Shown: positions 9,419 to 19,718 of the stretch, in pieces
Layout of the letters: each line of letters opens with the position of its first letter
Numbering within the stretch: the stretch's first letter is position 1
DNA from: Candidatus Protochlamydia amoebophila UWE25
GTDB lineage: Bacteria; Chlamydiota; Chlamydiia; Chlamydiales; Parachlamydiaceae
Direction of reading: 5' to 3'
Assembly (NCBI RefSeq): GCF_000011565.2
Contig: NC_005861.2
Location: 1,488,001-1,552,000, forward strand
Length of the DNA: 64,000 nucleotides
The notes under the pieces: generated by a model
Database searches by the model: none
What the model was told of the DNA's origin: nothing
The model's input: only the letters and a program-made list of their open reading frames with translations
Translations under genes and position numbers: made by a program

Positions 9419-11596
9419 TTAAATCATAAATAATAATTCTCGATATTTTGGAAAAGGCCACAAAGCATCATCACAGATCACCTCAAGATCATCTACAATT
9501 GCTCGAAATTGTTCCATTTTAACAATAATTTTTTCACCAAAAACTCTAGCTTTTTCTTGAACTGTTAATAAAGTAAGTTGCTCTTTGAGCATTTCAAGCT
9601 CTTTGCAACACTTTATACTTTCTTCAACCTTATCATTAATCTCTTTAATCCAAGCATTTTGTTCTATTGAATGAAATTGGTGAGAAGAAAGGGTTTGTTT
9701 GCATCTGAGATAACTTGTTGCGATTGTTGTTTGGTAATTAAAAACAGCAGGAAGAATTTGTGTTTTAAACATATCGAGCATTAAATTAACTTCAATAGTC
9801 ATATTCAAGGTATACGTTTCTAATAAAGCCTCTTGACGACTTGCAAGCTCTTGAGAAGTTAAAATCTGATCAAATAAATGGATGGTTTTAGGGTGAGTCA
9901 ATGTTAAAAAAGCTTCAGAAGAGCATTTCAAATTAGGTAAACCCCTTTTTTGAGCTTCTTTAATCCAATCCTCATGGTAATTATCGCCAGTAAAACGAAT
10001 CGCTTTTGCAATTTTTAAATATTTTTGTAACACAGGAAAAATAGCTTTTGATATCGCTTCGGTATTCCCTTTTGTTTGATCAGTATGAAATTCAATTTCA
10101 TCTAAGATAAGGTGAAGACTTTCTGCCACAGCTAAATTAAGAACCGTCACTGGAAATGCGGGATTAGAAGAAGATCCAACAGCTCGAAATTCAAACTTAT
10201 TTCCTGTAAAAGCAAATGGAGATGTTCGATTACGGTCTGTATTGTCTTTAGAAAGGTCTGGCAAAATAGCCCCTAAATCATAGCAATTTTTTGCAGAAAT
10301 AAATGTAGAATTTCCTTTTTCCTCAATCTCATTTAAAAGAGTTTCTAACTCTTCTCCTAAATAAATAGACATAATAGCTGGAGGCGCTTCATGACCTCCT
10401 AATCGATAATCATTTGAAGCGGATCCAATCGCAGCTCTTAATAAAGTCGAATGTTGATAAACACCATACAGAATGGCTGTCATTAATATGAGGAAATGAA
10501 GATTATTATGAGGGGTATCTGTCAAATCTAACAAATTAACACCTTTATCTGTTGACAAAGACCAATTAGAGTGCTTACCCGAACCATTAATTGCCATAAA
10601 AGGCTTCTCATGTAAAAGACAAGCTAATCCTTGCTTTTGCGCTACTTGTCTCATCAGTTCCATTAATAAAATATTATGATCAATGGCAACAGTTGATTTT
10701 TCAAATATAGGTGCCACTTCATGTTGAGCCGGAGCAACCTCATTATGCCTTGTTTTAACAGGAATTCCTAATTCAATAGCGGTATCTTCAAAGGCACGCA
10801 TATAAGTTAAAATGCGATCTTTAACAGAGCCAAAATAATGATCTTGTAGTTCTTGACCTTTCGGCGATGGAGCTCCAAATACAGTTTTACCAAGTAAAAT
10901 GAGATCCGGCCTTAAATTGCGTAGTTTTCGGTCTATCACAAAGTATTCTTGCTCTAGCCCAAGTGTTGAATACACATACTCTGCCTCAAGTCCAGTTAAT
11001 TGAAGCAGCCTCAAAGCCGCTTGATCAATTTTTCTTTCTGATCGTAAAAGAGGAATTTTTGAATCTAACACATCTCCTGTCCAAGAGAAAAAAACAGAGG
11101 GGATGCAAAGAATTACCCCATTCCCCGCTTTCCAAAGGAAAATAGGAGAAGTTGGATCCCATCCCGTATAACCTCTTGCTTCATAAGTACTTCTTAATCC
11201 TCCGGAAGGAAATGAAGAAGCATCTGGCTCCCCTTGTATGAGTTGTTTACCATTAAATTTTTCCATAACACCATCCGCAGAATCCCATTCAATAAATGCA
11301 TCATGTTTTTCAGCGCTTGCCCCTGTTAAAGGTTGAAACCAATGACAGAAGTGTGTCGCTCCATGACTCATTGCCCATTCTTTCACAACAATAGCAATGC
11401 TATCTGCATATTCTGCTTTAATTTTCTCGCGCCCGTTAATGGCATTTGATACGTTTTTGTAAATCTCTTCAGAAAGCATTTTTTGCATAACTGTTCTAGA
11501 AAATACATATTTCCCAAAATTTTGAGAATTCACAGTTTTTTTTCTTTTTGGAGGTTCGCTTATCTCACTCATTTCTTTCAAAATTTGCTTTCTCAC
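9419..11596 (-). CDS. glnN: Glutamine synthetase, type III
   Basis: A 725-residue glutamine synthetase of the large GSIII class, which makes glutamine from glutamate, ammonia and ATP. Diagnostic segments are SHGATHFCHWFQPLTGASAE near residue 77, GLEQEYFVID, the GSIII signature NEVAPAQHEVAPIFE, AINGSGKHSNWS and NRTSPFAFTGNKFEFRAVGSS. The length fits GSIII and is far above that of GSI (about 450 residues). The chosen start is a GTG at 11596 with AAAGG six bases upstream; an in-frame ATG at 11572 is an alternative. It stands alone between rsfS and a HAD gene. To my knowledge Chlamydiaceae lack glutamine synthetase, so it reflects the wider metabolism of environmental chlamydiae. Confidence 0.95.
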   Translation of the reverse strand: MRKQILKEMSEISEPPKRKKTVNSQNFGKYVFSRTVMQKMLSEEIYKNVSNAINGREKIKAEYADSIAIVVKEWAMSHGATHFCHWFQPLTGASAEKHDAFIEWDSADGVMEKFNGKQLIQGEPDASSFPSGGLRSTYEARGYTGWDPTSPIFLWKAGNGVILCIPSVFFSWTGDVLDSKIPLLRSERKIDQAALRLLQLTGLEAEYVYSTLGLEQEYFVIDRKLRNLRPDLILLGKTVFGAPSPKGQELQDHYFGSVKDRILTYMRAFEDTAIELGIPVKTRHNEVAPAQHEVAPIFEKSTVAIDHNILLMELMRQVAQKQGLACLLHEKPFMAINGSGKHSNWSLSTDKGVNLLDLTDTPHNNLHFLILMTAILYGVYQHSTLLRAAIGSASNDYRLGGHEAPPAIMSIYLGEELETLLNEIEEKGNSTFISAKNCYDLGAILPDLSKDNTDRNRTSPFAFTGNKFEFRAVGSSSNPAFPVTVLNLAVAESLHLILDEIEFHTDQTKGNTEAISKAIFPVLQKYLKIAKAIRFTGDNYHEDWIKEAQKRGLPNLKCSSEAFLTLTHPKTIHLFDQILTSQELASRQEALLETYTLNMTIEVNLMLDMFKTQILPAVFNYQTTIATSYLRCKQTLSSHQFHSIEQNAWIKEINDKVEESIKCCKELEMLKEQLTLLTVQEKARVFGEKIIVKMEQFRAIVDDLEVICDDALWPFPKYRELLFMI

Positions 11597-11818
11597 CGTT
11601 AACCTTTATAACTAATCTAAGGGAAACATTTTCCCAATAATTTGGATGGAGACGATTCTTGTTTTCAACGCAGGTTATTTGCTCAAAGTAATAAGAAAGA
11701 AGAAAAATTGATAGATAAATTCAATATTCAAATGATAAAAATATTAAATAGATTTTAGAATATTTAACAAAATTTTGGTGGAAAGGGTAAAATGGTCTAA
11801 ACTAGTTGCATGAATGAA

Positions 11819-12460
11819 CTATAAAATTTCCCAACCCCTTTCCTGACAGATTTTTCTTAAATAATTATCAGGGACAACTCCTACAGCTTTTCCGGATAAT
11901 TCTAGAATAGGTAAATCTAAATAGCTATCAGAATAAGCTGTAATAGCAGTATAGTCAATTTGCATTTGATTAATTAAAGATACAACATAATTAGCTTTAT
12001 TTAATCCATCTAAAATAGAAGAAAGGTATTCTAATTTCCCTTCCTGATCTGGAGCATAAACACTTGCCCGCCAATTTTTAACATCTAATTTTTCAGCAAT
12101 CGGCTGTACCAAAAAATCAGGAGAAGCAGATAAGATAAGTGTGTAATCCCCTCTTTGTTTGGCTTCTTGCAGTCTTTGCAAAGCTGGCTCATAAAAAAGT
12201 TTGATCAATTCTAAATCTAAAAAATTTTTAACGTGTTTTTGAAGCTCTTTTAAGTAAAGACCTTTAAACAATTTCTGAAAAATTTTCTCGTGAAGTTTTT
12301 GCATCGACATTCCTAAGAATTTATGCCGAGCATAGTAAAACAGGCAATGTGAAAGAGTAAAAAAAGAAATGAATTTCTGCTGATAAAGATACGTGCCAAA
12401 TCGATAACTACTATTGACAGTAAGCAGTGTGTGATCTAAGTCAAATACACAAAGTTTCAT
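11819..12460 (-). CDS. HAD-superfamily phosphatase, subfamily IB (SerB-like)
   Basis: A 213-residue HAD hydrolase. The catalytic DxD motif is at the N terminus (FDLDHTLLTVNSSY, residues 6-19). Motif II is the serine of LILSASPDFLV, and the acidic motif is AYSDSYLDLPIL near residue 180. The helical cap between motifs I and II is typical of subfamily IB, which includes phosphoserine phosphatase and related enzymes. The substrate cannot be told from the sequence. It stands alone, with separate flanking gaps. Confidence 0.85.
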   Translation of the reverse strand: MKLCVFDLDHTLLTVNSSYRFGTYLYQQKFISFFTLSHCLFYYARHKFLGMSMQKLHEKIFQKLFKGLYLKELQKHVKNFLDLELIKLFYEPALQRLQEAKQRGDYTLILSASPDFLVQPIAEKLDVKNWRASVYAPDQEGKLEYLSSILDGLNKANYVVSLINQMQIDYTAITAYSDSYLDLPILELSGKAVGVVPDNYLRKICQERGWEIL

Positions 12461-12552
12461 CTTTTTTGGTCTTTATCAATTGTTAATTTTAATAATTGAT
12501 GTTTAATGAATAGATTTTACACAATATTCATGACTCCAGCTTACACAGAAAT

Positions 12553-14274
12553 TTATGATCGTTTAATTTTAGATTGTAGTTCAACAATTTTCTTTTCGAT
12601 TTCTACAATTCCTTGGGTAGCTCTTTCAAAACGTTCCTTTTCTTCATTGATTTGAGAAGTAAACAGCATTGCTTTTTCAAAATCGAGATTAGAAGATCCG
12701 GAAGCTTTACGCAAGATTTCAAGTTGTTTTTTTATTTCTTGCCGACGCTCTTTTCGCTGCCTAAGAACATCTTGTAGCTGCTTTAATGCATAACGATCAT
12801 CATCTGAAATAGCCAACATAGCTTTTTCATTTTTTTCAGTAATAATATCTCGAAGTGGTCTCAAAATACGTTCAATTTCTATTTTCTCACTTTTCGTCAA
12901 TGAAGACTCTTGCAATTGTGCTAACAATTGGTCTCTATCAGAAGTTAATTTCATTAGTTCATACGATTCTGCTTGACTAACTAAATTATCGGCCAATTCT
13001 TTAAAAGTATTGAATTTTTCTTTTTTCTGACGATTACGCTCCTGTTCTTGCTGATAGCGCAGATCTTCTTCATGCTTTGCTTTATCGTGAACGATTTTGC
13101 GAATATGACTCAATTCTTCTTTTAATTCTTTTAGCTCATCACGACCAAGCTCTGTTCGCCGCATAAATGTGATAATTTCTTCTAATTTTTTTTGAGCCTC
13201 AACGGTTGAACCTGTTTGTTCAACGAATGCTTTACAAAGTTGAAGTTGCTCTTTTATTAAATTTGCATTTTGCTTAAATAAAACTTTTTGATGAGCACGT
13301 TCTTTTTTACGTTCTTTTTCTTCAATTTTTATTTTATCCCAACATTCACTCAATCGAGTACGTGTTTGCGTGAAGGAATTTGTGTTCAAGGTTAATTGTT
13401 TAGCTAACCCCTGCAATGCTTTAATTTCTTCTCTTAAAGCATAAAGTGAATCGTGAGAAGATTCTTGATTGAAATGAGCTTGTATAAAGTAGTTAACATC
13501 TTCTACAAATAATTGACTGATTTGTTTAATAAGTTCTTTTCGTTTAGGGAAAACCAGGTCTCCCGCTGCAGAAAGGCGTTGAAAGAATTTATTTTTATGG
13601 CGCACTCGCATTTCTGTCTTAAGTAATTCTTTACGTAAAGCATTAATGCGAGAAGCCTGGACATTAAGGACATTCAATTGTTTTTGAAAATTAAGATAAA
13701 TTTGCAGTTTCGATTGAAGAGTTTGTGGAATGATCAGGTTGTCTGGTACAGTTGATTTAGCGACATTTTCATCAAACTGCTGAATGTCATTTTCTAAAGC
13801 TTGAATAGCTATTTCAATTTGCTCAACAGCAAAAGCGCTTTGCTCATCTAAAATTTCTTTCAATTGACGAGCTTCTTTAGAAAGTTCACTATAGCGATTC
13901 CAAAGCTGCCCTCTAAGAGCAGGTGAAATATTTTCTTTAAATAAAGGAAGGCAAAGACGTCTAGCTTCCCAAAAATTGCGAAAATGGGGAGTCCCCCCTT
14001 GAGCTAATGTACTTTCCATAAAATCAATTGCGGATTGAAGCTTCAAATCTTGGCTAACTTGCTCCTCAAAATTTTTTCGAAAAGCCGCTAATTGAGGATC
14101 TTCAGATTCATCCATTTTTTCTGTTTTACGAGAAAATTCTTCTGACGGTTCTGGAATTTCCTCTTCTCGTTCCATGCTTGATTCCTCAACTAATTGTTGT
14201 AAGTTTTCATTCAAAGAGTCTGTTTGAATTTGTGATAAGATGTTTTTTTCTTTCGATTGTTTTTGTAAACTCAT
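12553..14274 (-). CDS. Long coiled-coil protein of unknown function
   Basis: A 573-residue, highly charged protein rich in Glu, Lys, Gln and Leu, with long heptad-like stretches over most of its length from about residue 70. It has no signal peptide, membrane helix or catalytic motif. The N-terminal 60 residues are acidic and look disordered. The C. trachomatis neighbourhood (fabF, iojap, then a coiled-coil protein recalled as CT768, then miaA) suggests it is the conserved chlamydial protein of that position. A structural or scaffolding role is inference. Confidence 0.75.
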   Translation of the reverse strand: MSLQKQSKEKNILSQIQTDSLNENLQQLVEESSMEREEEIPEPSEEFSRKTEKMDESEDPQLAAFRKNFEEQVSQDLKLQSAIDFMESTLAQGGTPHFRNFWEARRLCLPLFKENISPALRGQLWNRYSELSKEARQLKEILDEQSAFAVEQIEIAIQALENDIQQFDENVAKSTVPDNLIIPQTLQSKLQIYLNFQKQLNVLNVQASRINALRKELLKTEMRVRHKNKFFQRLSAAGDLVFPKRKELIKQISQLFVEDVNYFIQAHFNQESSHDSLYALREEIKALQGLAKQLTLNTNSFTQTRTRLSECWDKIKIEEKERKKERAHQKVLFKQNANLIKEQLQLCKAFVEQTGSTVEAQKKLEEIITFMRRTELGRDELKELKEELSHIRKIVHDKAKHEEDLRYQQEQERNRQKKEKFNTFKELADNLVSQAESYELMKLTSDRDQLLAQLQESSLTKSEKIEIERILRPLRDIITEKNEKAMLAISDDDRYALKQLQDVLRQRKERRQEIKKQLEILRKASGSSNLDFEKAMLFTSQINEEKERFERATQGIVEIEKKIVELQSKIKRS

Positions 14275-14783
14275 GTTTCAGACTCATTCATGAAGATATT
14301 TTTAAGATTTTGTGTGATAAGTAAGGCTGGATATTTAACTGATAATGCGTGCATTTGCGTTTATCTTAGCTATAATTTGAGTTGTTTCGATAAAACTTTA
14401 AAATTCGATTTAATCAGTTAATCATATTGCCGTGTAATTAAGCTTTGCGTTTTCTTCTCCTTAATAATACGGCAGGAGGTGCAGAAGATAACTCAAAACT
14501 TAGATTGATAGTCTTGCAATGCTTTTTACCAAATTCATTGATTCCACATTGGCAGCACTAAATTTTCAGTGAAATGATAGTGTATTGGTATTTTAAAAGT
14601 AAATCAAATTCAGTAAACTAATACAATACATGGTTAACAAAAGAGAAAGGATTTTTTTTAACTTAAATGATTTAACAATTTCAGCTTCAAACTTTAAATG
14701 ATTGATAAGAGTTATTGAATCAGAGATACCAACTCATACAAATGAAAACAAAAATTAGATTACCTTTTTGCCTTTAAAATAAA
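14275..14783. other. Intergenic with a short Cys-rich open stretch
   Basis: About 500 bases between miaA and the coiled-coil gene. On the minus strand, 14557-14438 is open for 39 codons and begins, straight after a TAG, with a CCQCG motif and later KKHCK, ending RRRKRKA. No start codon lies in frame, so it could be a decayed small zinc-ribbon gene or chance. Nothing else is seen. Confidence 0.3.
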
Positions 14784-15827
14784 TTAAAGCAGTTCATAGT
14801 CTTTCAGGATCATATCAAAAACAACTTCTGGATCATGCATATCGACATCCAACCAACGAAACAATGGTTCTTTTCGAAACCATGTAAATTGACGTTTAGC
14901 ATAATGCCTTGTCGCTTGCTTGAAAGATCGAATAAATTCTTGGTATTGTGATGCTGTTTGCTCAGTCTTTAGAAAATTAAGCGCTTGTCTATAACCAATT
15001 GCCTGTGAAGCTGATGAGTTACCTCGAATACCTAAAGAATCTAGGTGTCGCACTTCATCCATAAACCCTTCCTCAAGCATCTTATCGCAACGTTTATCAA
15101 TACGTTCATATAATTTTTCTTTTGGTCGATGAAGAAACCAACATCTAAAATCATAGTTTTGGGGTTTCCTTCTACCTTTCCAAGATAACTTGCTAACCTT
15201 TTTGTTGGTTAGCATCATAATTTCTAAAGCTCTCACAATTTTTTGTTTATCATTCTTTGTGATTGTTTTAGCATATTGAGGATCTAATTGAGAAAGCCTT
15301 TCATAAAGTATTTCTGATCCCAATCGTTCAATTTCATCTTCAAACGATTTTCTTACCTCAGGAACTGAAGGAGGGCCACTGGGGGGACCATATAAAAGAG
15401 CGTGTAAATAAAAGCCCGACCCTCCAGCAATAATCGGAACATTCCCTTGGTCTAAAATTTTCTGACAAGCCTGTCTAGCTTCATAATAAAAATCTACGAC
15501 ATTAAAACTTTCTTGAATATCTCTAATATCTATTAGATGATGGGGAACAAAAAGTCGTTCTTCTTTAGTTGCCTTAGCCGTCCCAATATCCATCCCTCGA
15601 TAAACTTGCATCGAATCAGCTGAGATGATTTCTCCATCCATAGTTTGAGCTAAATTCAATGCTAAAGCTGATTTTCCACAACATGTAGGTCCTGCAATAA
15701 CTATTATTCTTTTCTTATTTTTTTGAAAATTAGAAGGAAATTTTTTCTGAACTTGTAATGCAAAATTTAAAACAATACGTTTGATTTCATCAGTTTCACA
15801 AGAAAAGTTGCCAATCACATCACCCAT
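14784..15827 (-). CDS. miaA: tRNA dimethylallyltransferase
   Basis: Adds a dimethylallyl group to A37 of tRNAs that read codons starting with U. The P-loop is GPTCCGKS at residues 46-53 (usual form GPTASGKT), followed by the family block EIISADSMQVYRGMDIGTAK. Other MiaA segments are HHLIDIRDIQESFNVVDFY, GGSGFYLHALLYG and QAIGYRQALNFL. The P-loop usually lies near residue 10, so about 35 extra N-terminal residues are present. No ATG occurs between, so either the extension is real or translation begins at an unusual codon. miaA beside rsbV is the order recalled from C. trachomatis. Confidence 0.95.
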   Translation of the reverse strand: MGDVIGNFSCETDEIKRIVLNFALQVQKKFPSNFQKNKKRIIVIAGPTCCGKSALALNLAQTMDGEIISADSMQVYRGMDIGTAKATKEERLFVPHHLIDIRDIQESFNVVDFYYEARQACQKILDQGNVPIIAGGSGFYLHALLYGPPSGPPSVPEVRKSFEDEIERLGSEILYERLSQLDPQYAKTITKNDKQKIVRALEIMMLTNKKVSKLSWKGRRKPQNYDFRCWFLHRPKEKLYERIDKRCDKMLEEGFMDEVRHLDSLGIRGNSSASQAIGYRQALNFLKTEQTASQYQEFIRSFKQATRHYAKRQFTWFRKEPLFRWLDVDMHDPEVVFDMILKDYELL

Positions 15828-15966
15828 CCAACGATTAGTCTGTTTTGAAACTTCGACAGCAATTCAGTATCGAATAAAATTGTAATTAAATTTTTATTTA
15901 ACAAATGAAAATTTAAATTGAAATTTCGAGGCATATCAATTCCAAAAAAATTGTAGAGCTGTTGAA

Positions 15967-16320
15967 TCAAAATTTTTTTAAAGCCTCTTCTTCACTTTGC
16001 ACTAATTCAAGGACATGATCAAATCCAGACATTTTTAATACGTCCATGACATTGACAGTCACTAAACAAAGAACTAATTTACCTGATAAAGTTTTTAATT
16101 TTTTGGTAATGGAAAGAAGCATACGCATGCCGGCACTACTTAAATAATCAATACCTGAAAAATCTAACAAAAGGTTATGCTGGCCATTATTAATATAATC
16201 GAAAACTTTACGTTCTGCACTAGGAGAAGAAATAGCGTCTAACCGACCTTGCATTCTTAAGACAAGCACATCACCTTTTAATTCTTCTTTGACGCTTACG
16301 AGACCTTCAATATTGCTCAT
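15967..16320 (-). CDS. rsbV: STAS-domain anti-sigma-factor antagonist (RsbV-like)
   Basis: A 117-residue single STAS domain. The segment LLDFSGIDYLSSAGMRMLLS (residues 51-70) contains the Ser-Ser-Ala-Gly site where partner kinases of the RsbW type phosphorylate the protein, so the switch residue is kept. In partner-switching systems the unphosphorylated protein frees a sigma factor from its anti-sigma factor. No RsbW or RsbU gene is in this window. It sits upstream of miaA on the same strand with a gap of 139 bases, as recalled for C. trachomatis (CT765-CT766). Confidence 0.88.
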   Translation of the reverse strand: MSNIEGLVSVKEELKGDVLVLRMQGRLDAISSPSAERKVFDYINNGQHNLLLDFSGIDYLSSAGMRMLLSITKKLKTLSGKLVLCLVTVNVMDVLKMSGFDHVLELVQSEEEALKKF

Positions 16321-16454
16321 AAACTCCTCGAATTTCGCTTTTAGTTTTAGACATGCTTAAATGATTGCTTAAAAACCAAGTTATTAATTCACTTGCCTAT
16401 ATCTTTAAATTAACGTGTTTTAAGTGAAATTGCAACAAAATTATAAGTATTTAT

Positions 16455-19268
16455 ATGTCAGTTTTTTCTTACCATAGATTTATTAATTTACAAGGATGTA
16501 AAGAACATAATTTAAAAAACTTGTCTGTTCAATTACCTAAGCATGCCATCACTGTGATCACAGGAGTAAGCGGATCTGGAAAATCTTCTTTAGCATTTGA
16601 TACTTTATTTGCCGAAGGACAACGTCGCTATCTAGAATACCTTTCCCCTCAAGCGCGCCCCTGGATCAAGCAAATGCCTAAGCCTGATGTTGATTTGATT
16701 GAAGGGTTGTCTCCTACCTTAGCGATTGGACAGCATAGACAACCCCTTTACTTTTATGGGACTGTGGCGACCTATACAGATCTTTACGATTTTTTATCGC
16801 TCTTATATGCAAAAGTTGGGGATCAATATAGCCCAGCCACCGGCAAAAAATTGTCCCGTTTCACGCGTCAAGAAATGATTGATTGGATTTTAAAAAATTA
16901 TTCCGCGGGCTCTCGCTTACAATTAATAGCTCCTATCAAATTGGTCAAAGAAAACGGACATCAAGCCATTACACGTCTGCAACAAATGGGCTTTATACGG
17001 ATGCGAATCAATGAGCAAGAATGGTGCGGAGAAAACCCTTTTCCAATCAACAAAGCCATTTCAAATTTAGAAGTTGTTGTAGATCGTTTAGAAATTAGAG
17101 AAGGCATACGTGATCGTTTGGCCCCATCTGTGGAAACTGCTTTAGATTTGAGTCAAGGTATTTTAAAAATCCAAGAAGGAAAGGAAGGCAATACTCATTA
17201 TCTAACAGAGATTTATGTATGTCCAGAAACAGGATTTTCTTTTGCACCTTTAGAAGCTGGGGACTTTAATTTTAATTCTCCAAAAGGAGCTTGCGCAGCT
17301 TGCAATGGACTGGGTGGGCGAGAACAAGTCAATCCCTCTCAAGTTATTTTTGATGAAAACGAACCTTTATTAGATCAAATTCAGGTGATTTTAGATCACC
17401 TTCCCAAAAAGGCAGCTTATTCTTTCAAGTCTCTTTTAAAAGCTTTATGGAAAATTTTAAATCTTTCGGAAGAAAATTTTATCAAAGACATTTCGCAGAT
17501 GATTTTAAATAAAATTTTATTTGGTCATTCCCAAGAAATTGTTTTTAACGTTCAGATAAATGAAGAATCAGAACAATTAAAAGCGAAATGGAAAGGCCTT
17601 ATTCCTGTTTTAAACGAAGCCTTGGAAATGAAAAAAAACAAAGGGTCTTTAAGCGAACTTTCTTTTATTGATTGGCAAACCTGTTCATCTTGTTTAGGAG
17701 GAAGACTTAAACCAGAAAGTCTAGCTTGTCTTATCCAGGAAAAAAACATCTATCAACTCTGCTCATTAACCGTAGCTGAGTGTTTAATAAAGATTAAAGC
17801 ATGGTTATTTACCGGAAAACAAGAGGCCATTGTTAAAGAAATTCTTCCTCATATTCAATCTCGATTAGAATTTCTCGACCAAGTAGGATTGGGATACTTG
17901 ACATTAACTAGAGAAGGGAAAACACTCAGTGATGGAGAAGCTCATCGAATTCAATTAGCATCTCAAATTGGAGCCAAATTATCCGGAATTATCTACATAC
18001 TAGATGAACCCTCATTAGGACTGCATCGACAAGATATCCAACATTTGCACAAAGTCATTCATGAACTAAAAGCCTTGGGTAATACTGTTGTAATTGTTGA
18101 ACATGAAAAAAGCTTAATTCAACAAGCTGATTATATTTTGGAACTCGGTCCAGGAGCTGGAAGCTTAGGAGGGCAAATTTGTTTTCAAGGAACTATTACA
18201 GACCTTCTTAATGACTCAAACAGTCTAACCGGAAAATGGCTCAGTGGTAAACTTTCATTACCTATCCCTCCAAGAAGAAAAATTCAACAAGACTGGTTAG
18301 AAATTCGTGGAGCGACTTTAAATAATTTAAATGATTTCTCTGCAAATATTCCATTAGGCTGCTTTGTAGGTTTTTGTGGAGTGTCCGGATCGGGAAAATC
18401 TACCCTTGTTTTAGATATCATTGGACAACAGCTAAAAAATTTTCTAGTAAGAGGAATAATCCCTCATTTTTTAAATAAATATCAAACAATCAAACGTTTA
18501 ATCAGCCATGAAAAACAAACAGATCGCTTATCGGCACGCTCTATTCCAGCTACCTATATAGGTATAATGACTCCACTCAGACAACTTTTTGCCGAAACTC
18601 GTCTTGCTAAAGCAAGAGGCTATACAGCTTCTCGTTTTAGTTTAAATAAGCGAGGTGGAAGATGTGAAGCTTGTGAAGGACTGGGTTATATTGAAGTGAA
18701 TATGCACCTTATGCCAGATTTTTTTATGCCTTGTGATATTTGCCAAGGGTTACGCTATAACTATGAAACATTACAGATTACATGGGAAAATAAAAATATT
18801 GCTGATATTCTACGTCTGTCGGCTTTAGAATCTTTTCAGTTGTTTAAACATATTCCCTCTCTAGCACCCACCTTAGAACTGATGACAGAGCTTGGTTTAG
18901 ATTATTTACAGTTGGGACAACCCTTCAATACTTTATCCGGAGGAGAAATTCAGCGATTGAAATTGATTGCTGATTTAGCAGGCAAAACACAAGAAAAAAC
19001 ATTATATATTTTGGATGAACCTTCGTCCGGTCTTCATTTACAAGACATTGAAAAACTCGTTAAAATTCTTCATAAACTAGTAGAAAAAGGACACACAGTT
19101 TTTGTGATTGAACATCATTTAGACATCCTTTACCAAGCAGACTGGCTCATTGAATTAGGTCCGGAAGGAGGGCCAAAAGGAGGAAGGCTCATTTTTGAGG
19201 GCCCTTCAACTAAGATGATCAAAGCCCATACACCAACTGGAAAAGTTTTCTCTCAGTTTAATCAATGA
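16455..19268 (+). CDS. uvrA: Excinuclease ABC subunit A
   Basis: DNA damage sensor of nucleotide excision repair. The length (937 residues) is that of a normal UvrA. Both ABC ATPase modules are visible: P-loops GVSGSGKSS and GVSGSGKST, Walker B segments IYILDEPSLGLH and LYILDEPSSGLH, and three CxxC zinc modules (CAAC, CSSC, and CEAC with CDIC). The second ABC signature is normal (LSGGEIQRL), but the first reads LSDGEAHRI, with Asp493 in place of a glycine that is almost always kept. In Chlamydiaceae the UvrA is about twice as long (recalled), so another uvrA may exist in this genome. It is a single plus-strand gene convergent with the ftsQ end of the cell-wall operon. Confidence 0.93.
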   Translation: MSVFSYHRFINLQGCKEHNLKNLSVQLPKHAITVITGVSGSGKSSLAFDTLFAEGQRRYLEYLSPQARPWIKQMPKPDVDLIEGLSPTLAIGQHRQPLYFYGTVATYTDLYDFLSLLYAKVGDQYSPATGKKLSRFTRQEMIDWILKNYSAGSRLQLIAPIKLVKENGHQAITRLQQMGFIRMRINEQEWCGENPFPINKAISNLEVVVDRLEIREGIRDRLAPSVETALDLSQGILKIQEGKEGNTHYLTEIYVCPETGFSFAPLEAGDFNFNSPKGACAACNGLGGREQVNPSQVIFDENEPLLDQIQVILDHLPKKAAYSFKSLLKALWKILNLSEENFIKDISQMILNKILFGHSQEIVFNVQINEESEQLKAKWKGLIPVLNEALEMKKNKGSLSELSFIDWQTCSSCLGGRLKPESLACLIQEKNIYQLCSLTVAECLIKIKAWLFTGKQEAIVKEILPHIQSRLEFLDQVGLGYLTLTREGKTLSDGEAHRIQLASQIGAKLSGIIYILDEPSLGLHRQDIQHLHKVIHELKALGNTVVIVEHEKSLIQQADYILELGPGAGSLGGQICFQGTITDLLNDSNSLTGKWLSGKLSLPIPPRRKIQQDWLEIRGATLNNLNDFSANIPLGCFVGFCGVSGSGKSTLVLDIIGQQLKNFLVRGIIPHFLNKYQTIKRLISHEKQTDRLSARSIPATYIGIMTPLRQLFAETRLAKARGYTASRFSLNKRGGRCEACEGLGYIEVNMHLMPDFFMPCDICQGLRYNYETLQITWENKNIADILRLSALESFQLFKHIPSLAPTLELMTELGLDYLQLGQPFNTLSGGEIQRLKLIADLAGKTQEKTLYILDEPSSGLHLQDIEKLVKILHKLVEKGHTVFVIEHHLDILYQADWLIELGPEGGPKGGRLIFEGPSTKMIKAHTPTGKVFSQFNQ

Positions 19269-19718
19269 TAAATAACCTCCTATGATCTCTCAAACATTTT
19301 AAAATTCTTTAGTTTATTACACTAATTTCTTCTGTTTTTTTGTTTAAATAACTCATAGTATTTTTTTGTAACCAATCGATATATTTTTTATTTCTCCTTC
19401 ACTTTTAAACAAAGTAATTTCGGATACTTCATATTTACAGTTTTTATTCAATAATTTCTCTAACCTGTGTCATAATTTTTTAGATGCGTTTTAAATACAA
19501 TTTTACTTCCTTAAACCATTTCTAATTATTGCCCACACATCACGTAAACAGATTCAATTCAGGGAATTATCTGTGCACAAGCCACATAACATTTTGGCAC
19601 CAGATAACGAAAAATTCGTCGAGCCTCATTCTTAGCTTCTACGTGTCCAATGAACTTTCATCCATTCTTTTTATAAAATTGAAAGTAAATTCGTAAAAAA
19701 AATTTTTGTCTCAATTTT
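19269..19718. other. Convergent intergenic region, no gene seen
   Basis: 450 bases between the ends of uvrA (plus) and the ftsQ-like gene (minus). No open frame of interest on either strand and no D-alanine ligase remnant, although that gene is fused to murC in C. trachomatis. A clear terminator hairpin was not found. Confidence 0.5.

Noticed and set aside
14438..14557. Cys-rich open stretch on the minus strand (CCQCG to KKHCK)
   Set aside because: No start codon; a stop stands directly before it. Mentioned only as a possible remnant.
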